The notes under the pieces: generated by a model
What the model saw: the letters and a program-made list of their open reading frames with translations, nothing else
Database searches by the model: none
What the model was told of the DNA's origin: nothing
Assembly: GCF_016899955.1 (NCBI RefSeq)
Contig: NZ_JACJJL010000017.1
Span: forward strand, 1-64,000
Length of the DNA stretch: 64,000 nt
Source: Marseilla massiliensis
Lineage (GTDB): Bacteria; Bacteroidota; Bacteroidia; Bacteroidales; Bacteroidaceae
Reading direction: 5' to 3'
Position numbers and translations under genes: made by a program
Part shown: in pieces, positions 1 through 7,077 of the stretch
Numbering within the stretch: position 1 is the first letter of the stretch
Layout: every line of letters begins with the position of its first letter

Positions 1-60
1 ATGCTCGTGCGCATATACTTTGATGACGGAACGGGGCAAGTGGTGAAACTAAGTCGTTGA
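1..60 (+). CDS. 3' end of an upstream LRR/T9SS protein (copy 0 of a tandem array)
   Basis: The window opens inside a reading frame that gives 19 residues (MLVRIYFDDG...VVKLSR) and stops at TGA 58-60. These 60 bases are identical to 1187-1246, the end of the next gene, and the following 40 bases (61-100) are identical to 1247-1286. The window therefore starts in the last codons of at least a third tandem paralogue. Its end matches the terminal beta-strand of a T9SS type A sorting domain. The rest of the gene lies outside the window, so its full length and ectodomain are unknown. Confidence 0.8.
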   Translation: MLVRIYFDDGTGQVVKLSR

Positions 61-100
61 TCGACTGTTTATAACCGAAAAGAGAAGAAAGGAACTGATT

Positions 101-1246
101 ATGAAGAAGATGATTACATTTATAGCGTTGGCATTCATGGCGTTGTCCATGACGGCGCAGGAGTCGACCACCGTGACCGTTCACGTCGACGGCAGCCGCC
201 TTGAAGACCTTCTCACCGACGAGCAGAAGGCTGGCGTCACCAATCTGAAGATAACCGGCAGTCTCGCCGAAGAAGACTATGCCTACCTGCGCAACTCGCT
301 TTTCTTGCAGCTGGACACACTCGACCTGCTTGACGCCGACATAGACACGATACCAAGCAATGTTTTCAACTGGAATAGGACAGGTGTATATACTGCTGAT
401 TTCAGGGTGATACTTCCAAAAACATTGAAGCATCTGGCCGACTCTGCCTTTAGCATGGGGGATGCGGATCTCGTATTTGAGCTTGCTGGCCCGTTCCCCA
501 CGTTGGACAAGTATGTATATGGCGGGGCTGGTGAAAGTCGATGTAACATTGATCTATCTGAGAGCAATGAGTCTTGTGTGATGGATGGAGAGTTTTTGTG
601 CTCTGCAGATGGCAGTGTGTTGTTTTTTGTAAACGATATGGAACGTGACGGGCTTGGCGGCAGTTTGCCCGCTGGCGTTAGTACTATATACTCCAGTGCG
701 TTTGCAAATTGTGTTATAGGCGATAAGTTGGTTATACCAGCCTCTGTTGATTCTATTGGTGACATGGCATTCTTGAATGCAGAACTTGCAATTCCTATCT
801 CATTCCATTATTCTCACCATTTGCCCGGCCTGTTGTTTGAGGCCACAGTACCGCCGAGGTTGGGAGATGATGTTTTTATGGATGGTTCAGGGTATGGGGG
901 TATTGACTGTGTCTATGTGCCCGAAGAGAGCATTGAGCTTTATGAGCAGGCTGAAGGCTGGAAAGATATTGGTATATTATCAATGGAAAATTATCTTAGT
1001 ATCAAGGCCATTGAAGGTGAGAATGGCAGTGTGGATGTGTCAGACGGCGGCGAGGCATACACCCTTCAATCTTCCAAGCCCATCTCCCGCGTCGTGTGCT
1101 ACAGCGTGGGCGGGCAAATGCTGAGAGACGTGCCCGTGATGGCAGAAACAGCTGTAATCGCAAAGAGCGAAATCCCTGGCCCGTATATGCTCGTGCGCAT
1201 ATACTTTGATGACGGAACGGGGCAAGTGGTGAAACTAAGTCGTTGA
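101..1246 (+). CDS. Secreted leucine-rich-repeat (BspA-like) protein with T9SS-type tail, array copy 1
   Basis: The 381-residue protein has an N-terminal signal peptide (about residues 1-19, ending SMTA-Q). The body has short LRR_5/BspA-like units, for example LVIPASVDSIGDMAF and PPRLGDDVF. The end (YSVGGQML...GPYMLVRIYF...VVKLSR) resembles a T9SS type A sorting domain, so export to the cell surface or medium is expected. BspA-like proteins of oral and gut Bacteroidetes bind host proteins or other bacteria; adhesion is inferred here. Residues 1-68 are identical to copy 2 and the last 67 differ at only two positions, while the central part diverges strongly and is visibly more AT-rich. The start follows GAAAGGAACTGATT, which is also conserved between copies. 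Confidence 0.85.
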   Translation: MKKMITFIALAFMALSMTAQESTTVTVHVDGSRLEDLLTDEQKAGVTNLKITGSLAEEDYAYLRNSLFLQLDTLDLLDADIDTIPSNVFNWNRTGVYTADFRVILPKTLKHLADSAFSMGDADLVFELAGPFPTLDKYVYGGAGESRCNIDLSESNESCVMDGEFLCSADGSVLFFVNDMERDGLGGSLPAGVSTIYSSAFANCVIGDKLVIPASVDSIGDMAFLNAELAIPISFHYSHHLPGLLFEATVPPRLGDDVFMDGSGYGGIDCVYVPEESIELYEQAEGWKDIGILSMENYLSIKAIEGENGSVDVSDGGEAYTLQSSKPISRVVCYSVGGQMLRDVPVMAETAVIAKSEIPGPYMLVRIYFDDGTGQVVKLSR

Positions 1247-1286
1247 TCGACTGTTTATAACCGAAAAGAGAAGAAAGGAACTGATT

Positions 1287-2471
1287 ATGAAGAAGATGAT
1301 TACATTTATAGCGTTGGCATTCATGGCGTTGTCCATGACGGCGCAGGAGTCGACCACCGTGACCGTTCACGTTGACGGCAGCCGCCTTGAAGACCTTCTC
1401 ACCGACGAGCAGAAGGCTGGCGTCACCAACCTGAAGATAACCGGCAGCCTCGCCGAAGAAGACTATGCCTACCTGCGCAACTCGCTTTTCGACCGTCTGG
1501 ACACTCTCGACCTGCTTGACGCCGACATAGACACGCTTCCTGCGCACGCTTTCCACTGCACTTTGCATACCCCAAAGGAAAATGGGCGTCGTGTGCTGTT
1601 ACCTAAAAAAATAAAGCATCTGTCAGACTATTCGCTAAGCGTTGAGTGTGTAGGACGTTACAATGTCACTGGTTTTGAGTGTATATTTGAGTTGGCTGGC
1701 AAGTACCCTACGCTTGGACGTTTTGTGTATAATGGCAGAGATTGGTATGTACAAAATGAGAGGGTAACTCGTGTGGTTCCATCAATTGGCAACAAATATT
1801 GCAAGTATGATGATGGCCGTGTGTATTCGAAAGATGGCACCGTGTTGTATTTTTCACCGATATCCTATTATGAGGCTGGTACATACTCATATTTGGCTAA
1901 GGATGGAACCCGTACAATTTATGCAAATTGTTATGAAGGGATGCTCATGTCTGGCAAGTTGATCATTCCTGAGTCTGTTGATTCAATTGGTGACAGGGCT
2001 TTTGCCTATATTAAGTGGAACCTGCCAACGAGATATAGTAGGGAGTGGTATGCGCCTGAACCATCCTTGGTGTGTATGGCGTCAGTACCTCCGCGATTGG
2101 GAGACGATGTGTTCTTGACTGATGGCGACCCTCAGGCAGTCTATGTTCCCCTGGAGAGTATCGGTCTTTACGAGCAGGCTGAGGGTTGGAAGGAGCTTTC
2201 AATAAATCAAATAATATATGCAGATATTAAAGACTTGCAAGGTGATCCAGGTGATTTGTCTGTTGTTGACGGTGGCGAGGCATACACCCTTCAATCTTCC
2301 AAGCCCATCTCCCGCGTCGTGTGCTACAGTGTGGGCGGGCAAATGCTGCGAGACGTGCCCGTGATGGCAGAAACAGTTGTAATCGCAAAGAGTGAAATCC
2401 CTGGCCCGTACATGCTCGTGCGCATATACTTTGATGACGGAAAGGGGCAAGTGGTGAAACTAAGTCGTTGA
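1287..2471 (+). CDS. Secreted leucine-rich-repeat (BspA-like) protein with T9SS-type tail, array copy 2
   Basis: The 394-residue paralogue of the preceding gene begins 40 bases after its stop, in an identical spacer. The signal peptide and first 68 residues are identical to copy 1. The centre (about residues 85-325) is mostly different but keeps LRR-type landmarks such as LIIPESVDSIGDRAF, PPRLGDDVF and LYEQAEGWKEL. The last 67 residues match copy 1 except A/V and T/K changes. Homology ends at the stop codon: the sequence after 2471 is unrelated to the inter-copy spacer, so this is the downstream edge of the array. The role is probably a surface adhesin or ligand-binding protein; the ligand is unknown. 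Confidence 0.85.
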   Translation: MKKMITFIALAFMALSMTAQESTTVTVHVDGSRLEDLLTDEQKAGVTNLKITGSLAEEDYAYLRNSLFDRLDTLDLLDADIDTLPAHAFHCTLHTPKENGRRVLLPKKIKHLSDYSLSVECVGRYNVTGFECIFELAGKYPTLGRFVYNGRDWYVQNERVTRVVPSIGNKYCKYDDGRVYSKDGTVLYFSPISYYEAGTYSYLAKDGTRTIYANCYEGMLMSGKLIIPESVDSIGDRAFAYIKWNLPTRYSREWYAPEPSLVCMASVPPRLGDDVFLTDGDPQAVYVPLESIGLYEQAEGWKELSINQIIYADIKDLQGDPGDLSVVDGGEAYTLQSSKPISRVVCYSVGGQMLRDVPVMAETVVIAKSEIPGPYMLVRIYFDDGKGQVVKLSR

Positions 2472-2561
2472 ACGACAGTATGGATGTTGCCCACAGGCGA
2501 TTTATGTGATGAAATAATAGATGAAATAATAGCTGAATGTAAAACTTAAACTAATTTGTTT

Positions 2562-3602
2562 ATGAAAACCAGACACTTAGTGCGAATTGTGGCTGTTGCA
2601 CTATTCGCAAGTTTATTTACCGCTTGCAGCAATGACGATGCTGTCAGGGGAGTGGTAGAGATCGGAAAAATGGATGGAGTGGATTTAAGCTAGTCACAGT
2701 GCCGAACGACATTAAACGGCGAGGAGGTGGCAATAAAAGGCGTGGAATTTGCCTGCGACGGCGCCGGTGGGGCGGTGACCATGACAATAAGCGGGCTCAC
2801 TGCCGAATTGGCGAAGAGTTTCACCGTAGACATCGATGCCGTGCCCGGCGAAAGGACTGTCGGCTTCACCGGCAAGAGCGATGCGCCGGGATACGAGATG
2901 ACCGTGAGAGGCACATACACCCCCGCCGAGAAATATGTGACCGACGGCTATGTGGTCTTGGACATTGCCTATGCGCCGAAAGGCATTGAGACGGGCCGTA
3001 CATTTGTGTTCAAGACGGGCGATGGATTTCTCAACGTGACCAAAGACATCTTGGGAACTACAAAGTATGACGGTATTGTTTACCCCAACGAGATGACCAT
3101 AAGAAACGCATTGGTAAGCATAGGCAAATATCTTGGAACCAAGCACGACGAGATAGGCATGAGGTTTAACGAAGACCTCACGCTCGACATCTGGATAAAG
3201 CCCGCCGGCGGCGATGAACCGGCGCATTGGATGACAACGAGATACTGGTTTACGGAAAATGACGGCGAGCTGATACTGGAACTTACCGGCGAGCAATGCG
3301 ACGCCTTCTGCGAGGCGTGGACGGGCATACCGCAAGGGCCTTATACCCCGATATTCATCTTTGGCCTCGACGACCGCGTGCCGTTGGCCATGTTTTATGA
3401 AATGGACGGCGGGCGATTGAGCATAGGCATTGCAAACACGCAGAATGCGGCTGCGCTCTCAATGTTTGCCGACGGCTTTGGGAGGACATGGCCCGAAAGC
3501 CAGGCCAAGACCGAGCTTATGGTGGCCAGGGACGCCATGTGGAATGCCATACGCGACGGGCAGCAAGTGGAGATAGCCATGACATCCGAGCCCGGAGATT
3601 GA
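2562..3602 (+). pseudogene. Lipoprotein gene interrupted by an in-frame TAG
   Basis: ATG 2562 begins a clear lipoprotein signal (MKTRHLVRIVAVALFAS, lipobox LFTAC with Cys22, then SNDD). The frame meets TAG at 2691-2693 after 43 codons and then stays open in the same frame to TGA 3600-3602. The downstream segment (about 300 codons; GTG at 2727 could start a shorter protein) has repeated beta-rich stretches such as LNGEEVAIKGVEFACDG and YEMTVRGTYTPAEKYVTDGY, typical of Bacteroidetes lipocalin- or DUF-like lipoproteins. The simplest reading is one lipoprotein of about 346 residues inactivated by a nonsense mutation. TAG is used as a normal stop nearby (murI, dapL), so recoding is unlikely. A cytoplasmic product from GTG 2727 is possible but makes little sense for this family. 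Confidence 0.65.
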
Positions 3603-3746
3603 CGTGGGTTGCCGGCCCTATTGGCGTTAGTCAAGGCCGATTGCCTCCCCTTGGCGCAGACTGTGGCGCAGGCAGCCGTGCATCCGATTTTTGCGTTGAT
3701 TTAAATCAATAAATTACGAGGGCGTCGAAAAAACATGCCCCGCAAT

Positions 3747-3777
3747 TTTGTTTTCCCTTATATATATTGTATCTTTG
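3747..3777 (+). promoter_or_regulatory. Bacteroidetes sigma-ABfr-type promoter
   Basis: TTTG at 3747-3750 and TATCTTTG at 3770-3777 are separated by 19 bases, matching the -33/-7 consensus. The predicted transcript starts near 3781-3785, at a perfect 8-bp stem (3781-3788 with 3792-3799), and runs into the small ORF at 3845. Confidence 0.7.
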
Positions 3778-3844
3778 CGCTACCATTGCGACAATGGTAC
3801 TGTTATTCATTAGGTTAGTAGTTAATAGATTTAAGGTAAAGATT

Positions 3845-3901
3845 ATGTTATTAGATTTTCATGACGACGGTTGTGCCTTTGTGGGCATTGATATTCAATG
3901 A
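3845..3901 (+). CDS. 18-codon leader-like ORF
   Basis: An ATG six bases after AAGGTAAAG, a plausible ribosome-binding site, encodes MLLDFHDDGCAFVGIDIQ and stops at TGA 3899-3901. It sits between a strong promoter (3747-3777) and a stem-loop (3928-3956), the layout of a leader peptide with an attenuator. No residue is present in a run that would point to a particular amino acid. The peptide has no recognised family and its translation is inferred only from position and the upstream A/G-rich site. Alternatively the 3780-3960 transcript could be a small RNA. Confidence 0.4.
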   Translation: MLLDFHDDGCAFVGIDIQ

Positions 3902-3927
3902 CTTCAACGGCATCCGTCCGAGGGAAT

Positions 3928-3960
3928 AGCGCGGGGTGAGTGATTCATACCGCGCTGTTT
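3928..3960 (+). terminator. Attenuator-like hairpin after the small ORF
   Basis: AGCGCGG (3928-3934) pairs perfectly with CCGCGCT (3950-3956), with an inner TGA/TCA extension (3937-3939 with 3945-3947), and is followed by GTTTCATT. The T-run is weak. It lies 26 bases after the leader-like ORF and about 250 bases upstream of the next gene. Confidence 0.45.
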
Positions 3961-4204
3961 CATTATGGGCTCGCCCCGCGCCGGCATGCGTTTGCCGTAA
4001 CGATGCGGAGCACAGCCTTTTGCCGCTCTGCCTGCGGGTCGGCAAGGGGCCTTGGCCGGTACGTCGGCATAAAACGGCTATTTTGAACTAACAGAACTTA
4101 AAATGCCCCGTTTTAGTATGTTTTTTATTTAATAAAGACAGAAAGATGCCGCTATTTACGGAAATGTGATTAAATTTGCAGCTAAAAATAAAAATAAATA
4201 CCGA
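3961..4204 (+). other. Intergenic region upstream of the DUF6242 gene
   Basis: No gene is supported here. TAAATTTG at 4171-4178 fits the -7 consensus (TAnnTTTG) but has no convincing TTTG at the expected distance. The last 100 bases are AT-rich. It is the likely untranslated leader and promoter of the gene at 4205, or the continuation of read-through from 3770. Confidence 0.4.
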
Positions 4205-5608
4205 ATGAGTAAGAACATTGGTCATCTGTGCCTGCTGTTCGCGGCGGCAACATTACTTGTGTCGTGCTTAGACACCGACTATACCGATGATGTGACGCTT
4301 TATGATGATATTGCCATTACCCAGTTTCAGATAACAAGCGCTAAGATAACCAAGCACACCACTTCCTCGACGGGGGAGGACTCCACGTATGTGGTCGACG
4401 ACCAGAGCGTGGCCGACTATCCGTTTTACATCGACCAGCTCAAGGGCGAGATTTACAATGTAGACTCGCTGCCCGTGGGGGTCGACGCCACCAAGCTGCT
4501 CTGCGGCGTTTATACCAAGAACAACGCCATGGTGTATATCGAGAACGCCGCCCGCGACTCGATGAAGTCGCTCTCGTCGACCGACAGCACCGACTTCAGC
4601 AAGCCCCGCTACCTGAGGGCATACGCCTCTGACGCCCGCTCGTACCGCCTGTACAAGGTGACGGTGAACATTCACCGCGAGGTGGCCGACGAGTTCCGCT
4701 GGACGCGTATGGCCGACAACGCCTCGCTCGCAGCCATGGGCGGCATGCGCCTTGTGGGGCTTGGCGGCAGGATGGTGCTCTTCGGGCTTGAGGGCGGCTC
4801 GACGGTGGTATACACCACAGAGGCCTCCGACGGCAACACGTGGACTGCTACGGGGGCGGCCTTCGGTCCCGACGCTTATAATAATGTGGCGGTGAAGGGC
4901 GACACGCTCTTCGTGCTCGACGGCGGCACGCTGCGCCGCACCACCGACGGCACTGCCTTCGAGGCAGTGGCGGCACAGGGGGCACCGCAGCGGCTCGTGG
5001 GGGCCAGCACTACAGAGCTCTATGGCATCGAAGCCAGCGGCGCGATGGTGGTGTCGGCCGACGGTGGGCGCTCATGGCGCAACGACGCCACCGACGCTCC
5101 CGGCACGCTGCTGCCCGCGCAAGACATGACATCGTGCACGGCGCCCTACGGCTATGTCGACAGCACCGACTACGTGATGCTCGCCGGCAACCGCTCGATA
5201 GAGGCCTACCCCGACGACTCTACGGCCGTGGTTTGGCGTAAGATAGTGGAATACTCGAATGGCAGCGAGCAGGGCAAGTGGGTGTACATGGACCAGGACA
5301 GCCGCAACAACTACCTGCTGCCGAGGCTCGCCGGCCTCACCGTCATTGCCTACGGCGACAGCGAGCTGGCCTTTGGCGGCGCCGGCATAGGCGGGTGCAA
5401 GGAGCAGCCGTTCTCGCGGATATACGAGAGCCGCGACGGTGGCATCACATGGAAGGCAAACTCTTCGTATGCCTACCCCGATGCGTTTGACGCCTCGGCC
5501 ACGGCCTTTGCCGCGGCAACCGACGCCGACGGGCATATATGGATAGTGTGCGCAGGCACCGGCCAGGTGTGGCGCGGACGGCTCAACAGCATGGGCTGGC
5601 AGCAGTGA
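4205..5608 (+). CDS. DUF6242-type lipoprotein, beta-propeller-like
   Basis: The 467-residue protein is read from ATG 4205 because this start gives a proper lipoprotein signal (MSKNIGHLCLLF..., lipobox LLVSC, Cys21); an in-frame GTG at 4166 would bury it. After the Cys come LDTDYTDD, SSTGEDSTYVVDD and FYIDQLKGEIYNVDSLPVG, which I recognise from the DUF6242 family of Bacteroidales. The remainder has repeated DGG/SRDGGITWK-like blades (sortilin/BNR-type motifs), suggesting a propeller. The gene is 12 bases upstream of the DUF6089 gene and starts the conserved run leading into uppS-bamA. The function is unknown; its location suggests an envelope role. Confidence 0.8.
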   Translation: MSKNIGHLCLLFAAATLLVSCLDTDYTDDVTLYDDIAITQFQITSAKITKHTTSSTGEDSTYVVDDQSVADYPFYIDQLKGEIYNVDSLPVGVDATKLLCGVYTKNNAMVYIENAARDSMKSLSSTDSTDFSKPRYLRAYASDARSYRLYKVTVNIHREVADEFRWTRMADNASLAAMGGMRLVGLGGRMVLFGLEGGSTVVYTTEASDGNTWTATGAAFGPDAYNNVAVKGDTLFVLDGGTLRRTTDGTAFEAVAAQGAPQRLVGASTTELYGIEASGAMVVSADGGRSWRNDATDAPGTLLPAQDMTSCTAPYGYVDSTDYVMLAGNRSIEAYPDDSTAVVWRKIVEYSNGSEQGKWVYMDQDSRNNYLLPRLAGLTVIAYGDSELAFGGAGIGGCKEQPFSRIYESRDGGITWKANSSYAYPDAFDASATAFAAATDADGHIWIVCAGTGQVWRGRLNSMGWQQ

Positions 5609-5620
5609 CGGGAGGGGCCG

Positions 5621-6304
5621 ATGAAGAAGCTGCTCGTCATAGCCATGGCCATGGCCGCCGCCATCACGGCGGGGGCGCAGACCGACCCCGAATACAGGGC
5701 CGAGATAGGCGGCGGGGTGGGGCTGCTATCTTACCAGGGCGACTTCAACGGCAGCATCCTGGCCAACAACCAAGTGGCCGGCGACCTGGTGGCCAAATAT
5801 CGGTTCAACCCGCGCATGGCCCTGGGGCTCGACATTACATACGGCAAACTGAAGGGCTCGTCGGCCGATGTGAGCACGTGGTATCCTGGGCTGCAAGACT
5901 CGGTGGTGTCGTTCAGCAACACGCTGGTCGACGCCGGGCTGCGGTTTGAATACAACTTCTGGCCCTACGGCACCGGCCGCGAATACTTCGGGGCAAAGCG
6001 GCTCACGCCATACGTGGCCATAGGCCTCGGGCTGACATACGCCAAGACACCGTCGGGAAGCGTGGTGACGGGCAACCTGCCAATAGGCGTTGGCGTTAAG
6101 TACAAGGTGGCCACAAGGCTCAACCTGGCCCTGGAATGGGCCATACACTTCTCGCTGAGCGACAAGCTCGACGGCACCGACGACCCCTACGGCATCGACA
6201 GCAGCGGGATGTTCAAGAATACCGACAGCTACAGCATGTTGCGGCTATCGCTCACCTACGACGTGTGGGCAAAATGCCGGACATGCCATAACGATAGATT
6301 TTGA
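5621..6304 (+). CDS. DUF6089-type outer-membrane beta-barrel protein
   Basis: The 227-residue protein has a signal peptide (residues 1-19, ITAGA-Q) and a run of alternating beta-strands typical of an 8-stranded outer-membrane barrel ([62 protein letters not shown]). DUF6089 proteins regularly sit just before uppS in Bacteroidales. It starts 12 bases after the DUF6242 stop and ends 4 bases before the uppS start, so the genes are probably co-transcribed. The last residues ([10 protein letters not shown]) carry two cysteines, unusual for a barrel terminus. The specific function is unknown. Confidence 0.8.
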   Translation: MKKLLVIAMAMAAAITAGAQTDPEYRAEIGGGVGLLSYQGDFNGSILANNQVAGDLVAKYRFNPRMALGLDITYGKLKGSSADVSTWYPGLQDSVVSFSNTLVDAGLRFEYNFWPYGTGREYFGAKRLTPYVAIGLGLTYAKTPSGSVVTGNLPIGVGVKYKVATRLNLALEWAIHFSLSDKLDGTDDPYGIDSSGMFKNTDSYSMLRLSLTYDVWAKCRTCHNDRF

Positions 6305-6308
6305 CTCT

Positions 6309-7049
6309 ATGACAGAACAATTGGATATGAAACGCATACCACGCCACATTGCCATCATCATGGACGGCAATGGGCGGTGGGCCTCGGAACGGGGGCGCCA
6401 GCGCAGCTACGGCCACCAGGCCGGGGTGGAGTCGGTGCGCCGCATAACGTCGGAGTGTGTGCGGCTCGGCGTTGAATACCTCACGCTTTACACCTTCTCG
6501 ACCGAGAACTGGAACCGTCCTGCCGACGAGGTGGCGGCCCTGATGGGGCTGGTGCTGTCGTCGCTCGAAGACGAGATATTCATGAAGAACAACGTACGCT
6601 TCCGCGTCATAGGCGACATCGGGCGGCTGCCGCAGGAGGTGCAGGACAAGCTCAGGCAGACCGAGGAGCACACGGCGGCCAACACGGCCATGACCATGGT
6701 GGTGGCGCTGAGCTACTCGGCACGGTGGGAGCTGACCAAGGCCGCACGGCAGATTGCCGTCGACGCCATCGAGGGGCGCATAGATCCGGCGAGCATCACC
6801 GACACCGACATAGAGGCGAGGCTCGAGACGCGTTTCATGCCCGACCCCGACCTGCTGATACGCACAGGGGGCGAGTTGCGCATATCCAACTTCCTGCTGT
6901 GGCAGATTGCATATTCAGAACTGTATTTCTGCGATACCTACTGGCCCGACTTCGACGAGGCGGCCCTGCGCCAGGCCATTGCCAGTTACCAGGGACGGCA
7001 GCGCCGGTTCGGCAAGACCGAGGCTCAGGTTGAAGGGGATGAACATTGA
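6309..7049 (+). CDS. uppS: Isoprenyl (undecaprenyl) diphosphate synthase
   Basis: UppS condenses isopentenyl diphosphate units onto farnesyl diphosphate, making the C55 lipid carrier for peptidoglycan and surface polysaccharides. The 246-residue length is normal. The cis-prenyltransferase signature is complete: [13 protein letters not shown] with the catalytic Asp at residue 19, [15 protein letters not shown] for substrate binding, and [19 protein letters not shown] plus AYSELYF near the C-terminus. The protein is cytoplasmic and membrane-associated. It is followed directly by bamA, so lipid-carrier and outer-membrane assembly genes share a transcription unit. Confidence 0.95.
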   Translation: MTEQLDMKRIPRHIAIIMDGNGRWASERGRQRSYGHQAGVESVRRITSECVRLGVEYLTLYTFSTENWNRPADEVAALMGLVLSSLEDEIFMKNNVRFRVIGDIGRLPQEVQDKLRQTEEHTAANTAMTMVVALSYSARWELTKAARQIAVDAIEGRIDPASITDTDIEARLETRFMPDPDLLIRTGGELRISNFLLWQIAYSELYFCDTYWPDFDEAALRQAIASYQGRQRRFGKTEAQVEGDEH

Positions 7050-7077
7050 ACGAAACTCATACATTATCATATTTGGG

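Noticed and set aside
2691..2693. TAG read-through or codon reassignment in the lipoprotein gene
   Set aside because: murI and dapL end in TAG in this window, so TAG works as a stop; no recoding structure was seen.
3845..3901. tmRNA tag reading frame
   Set aside because: The peptide does not end in an ALAA-type degron and no tRNA-like domain flanks it.
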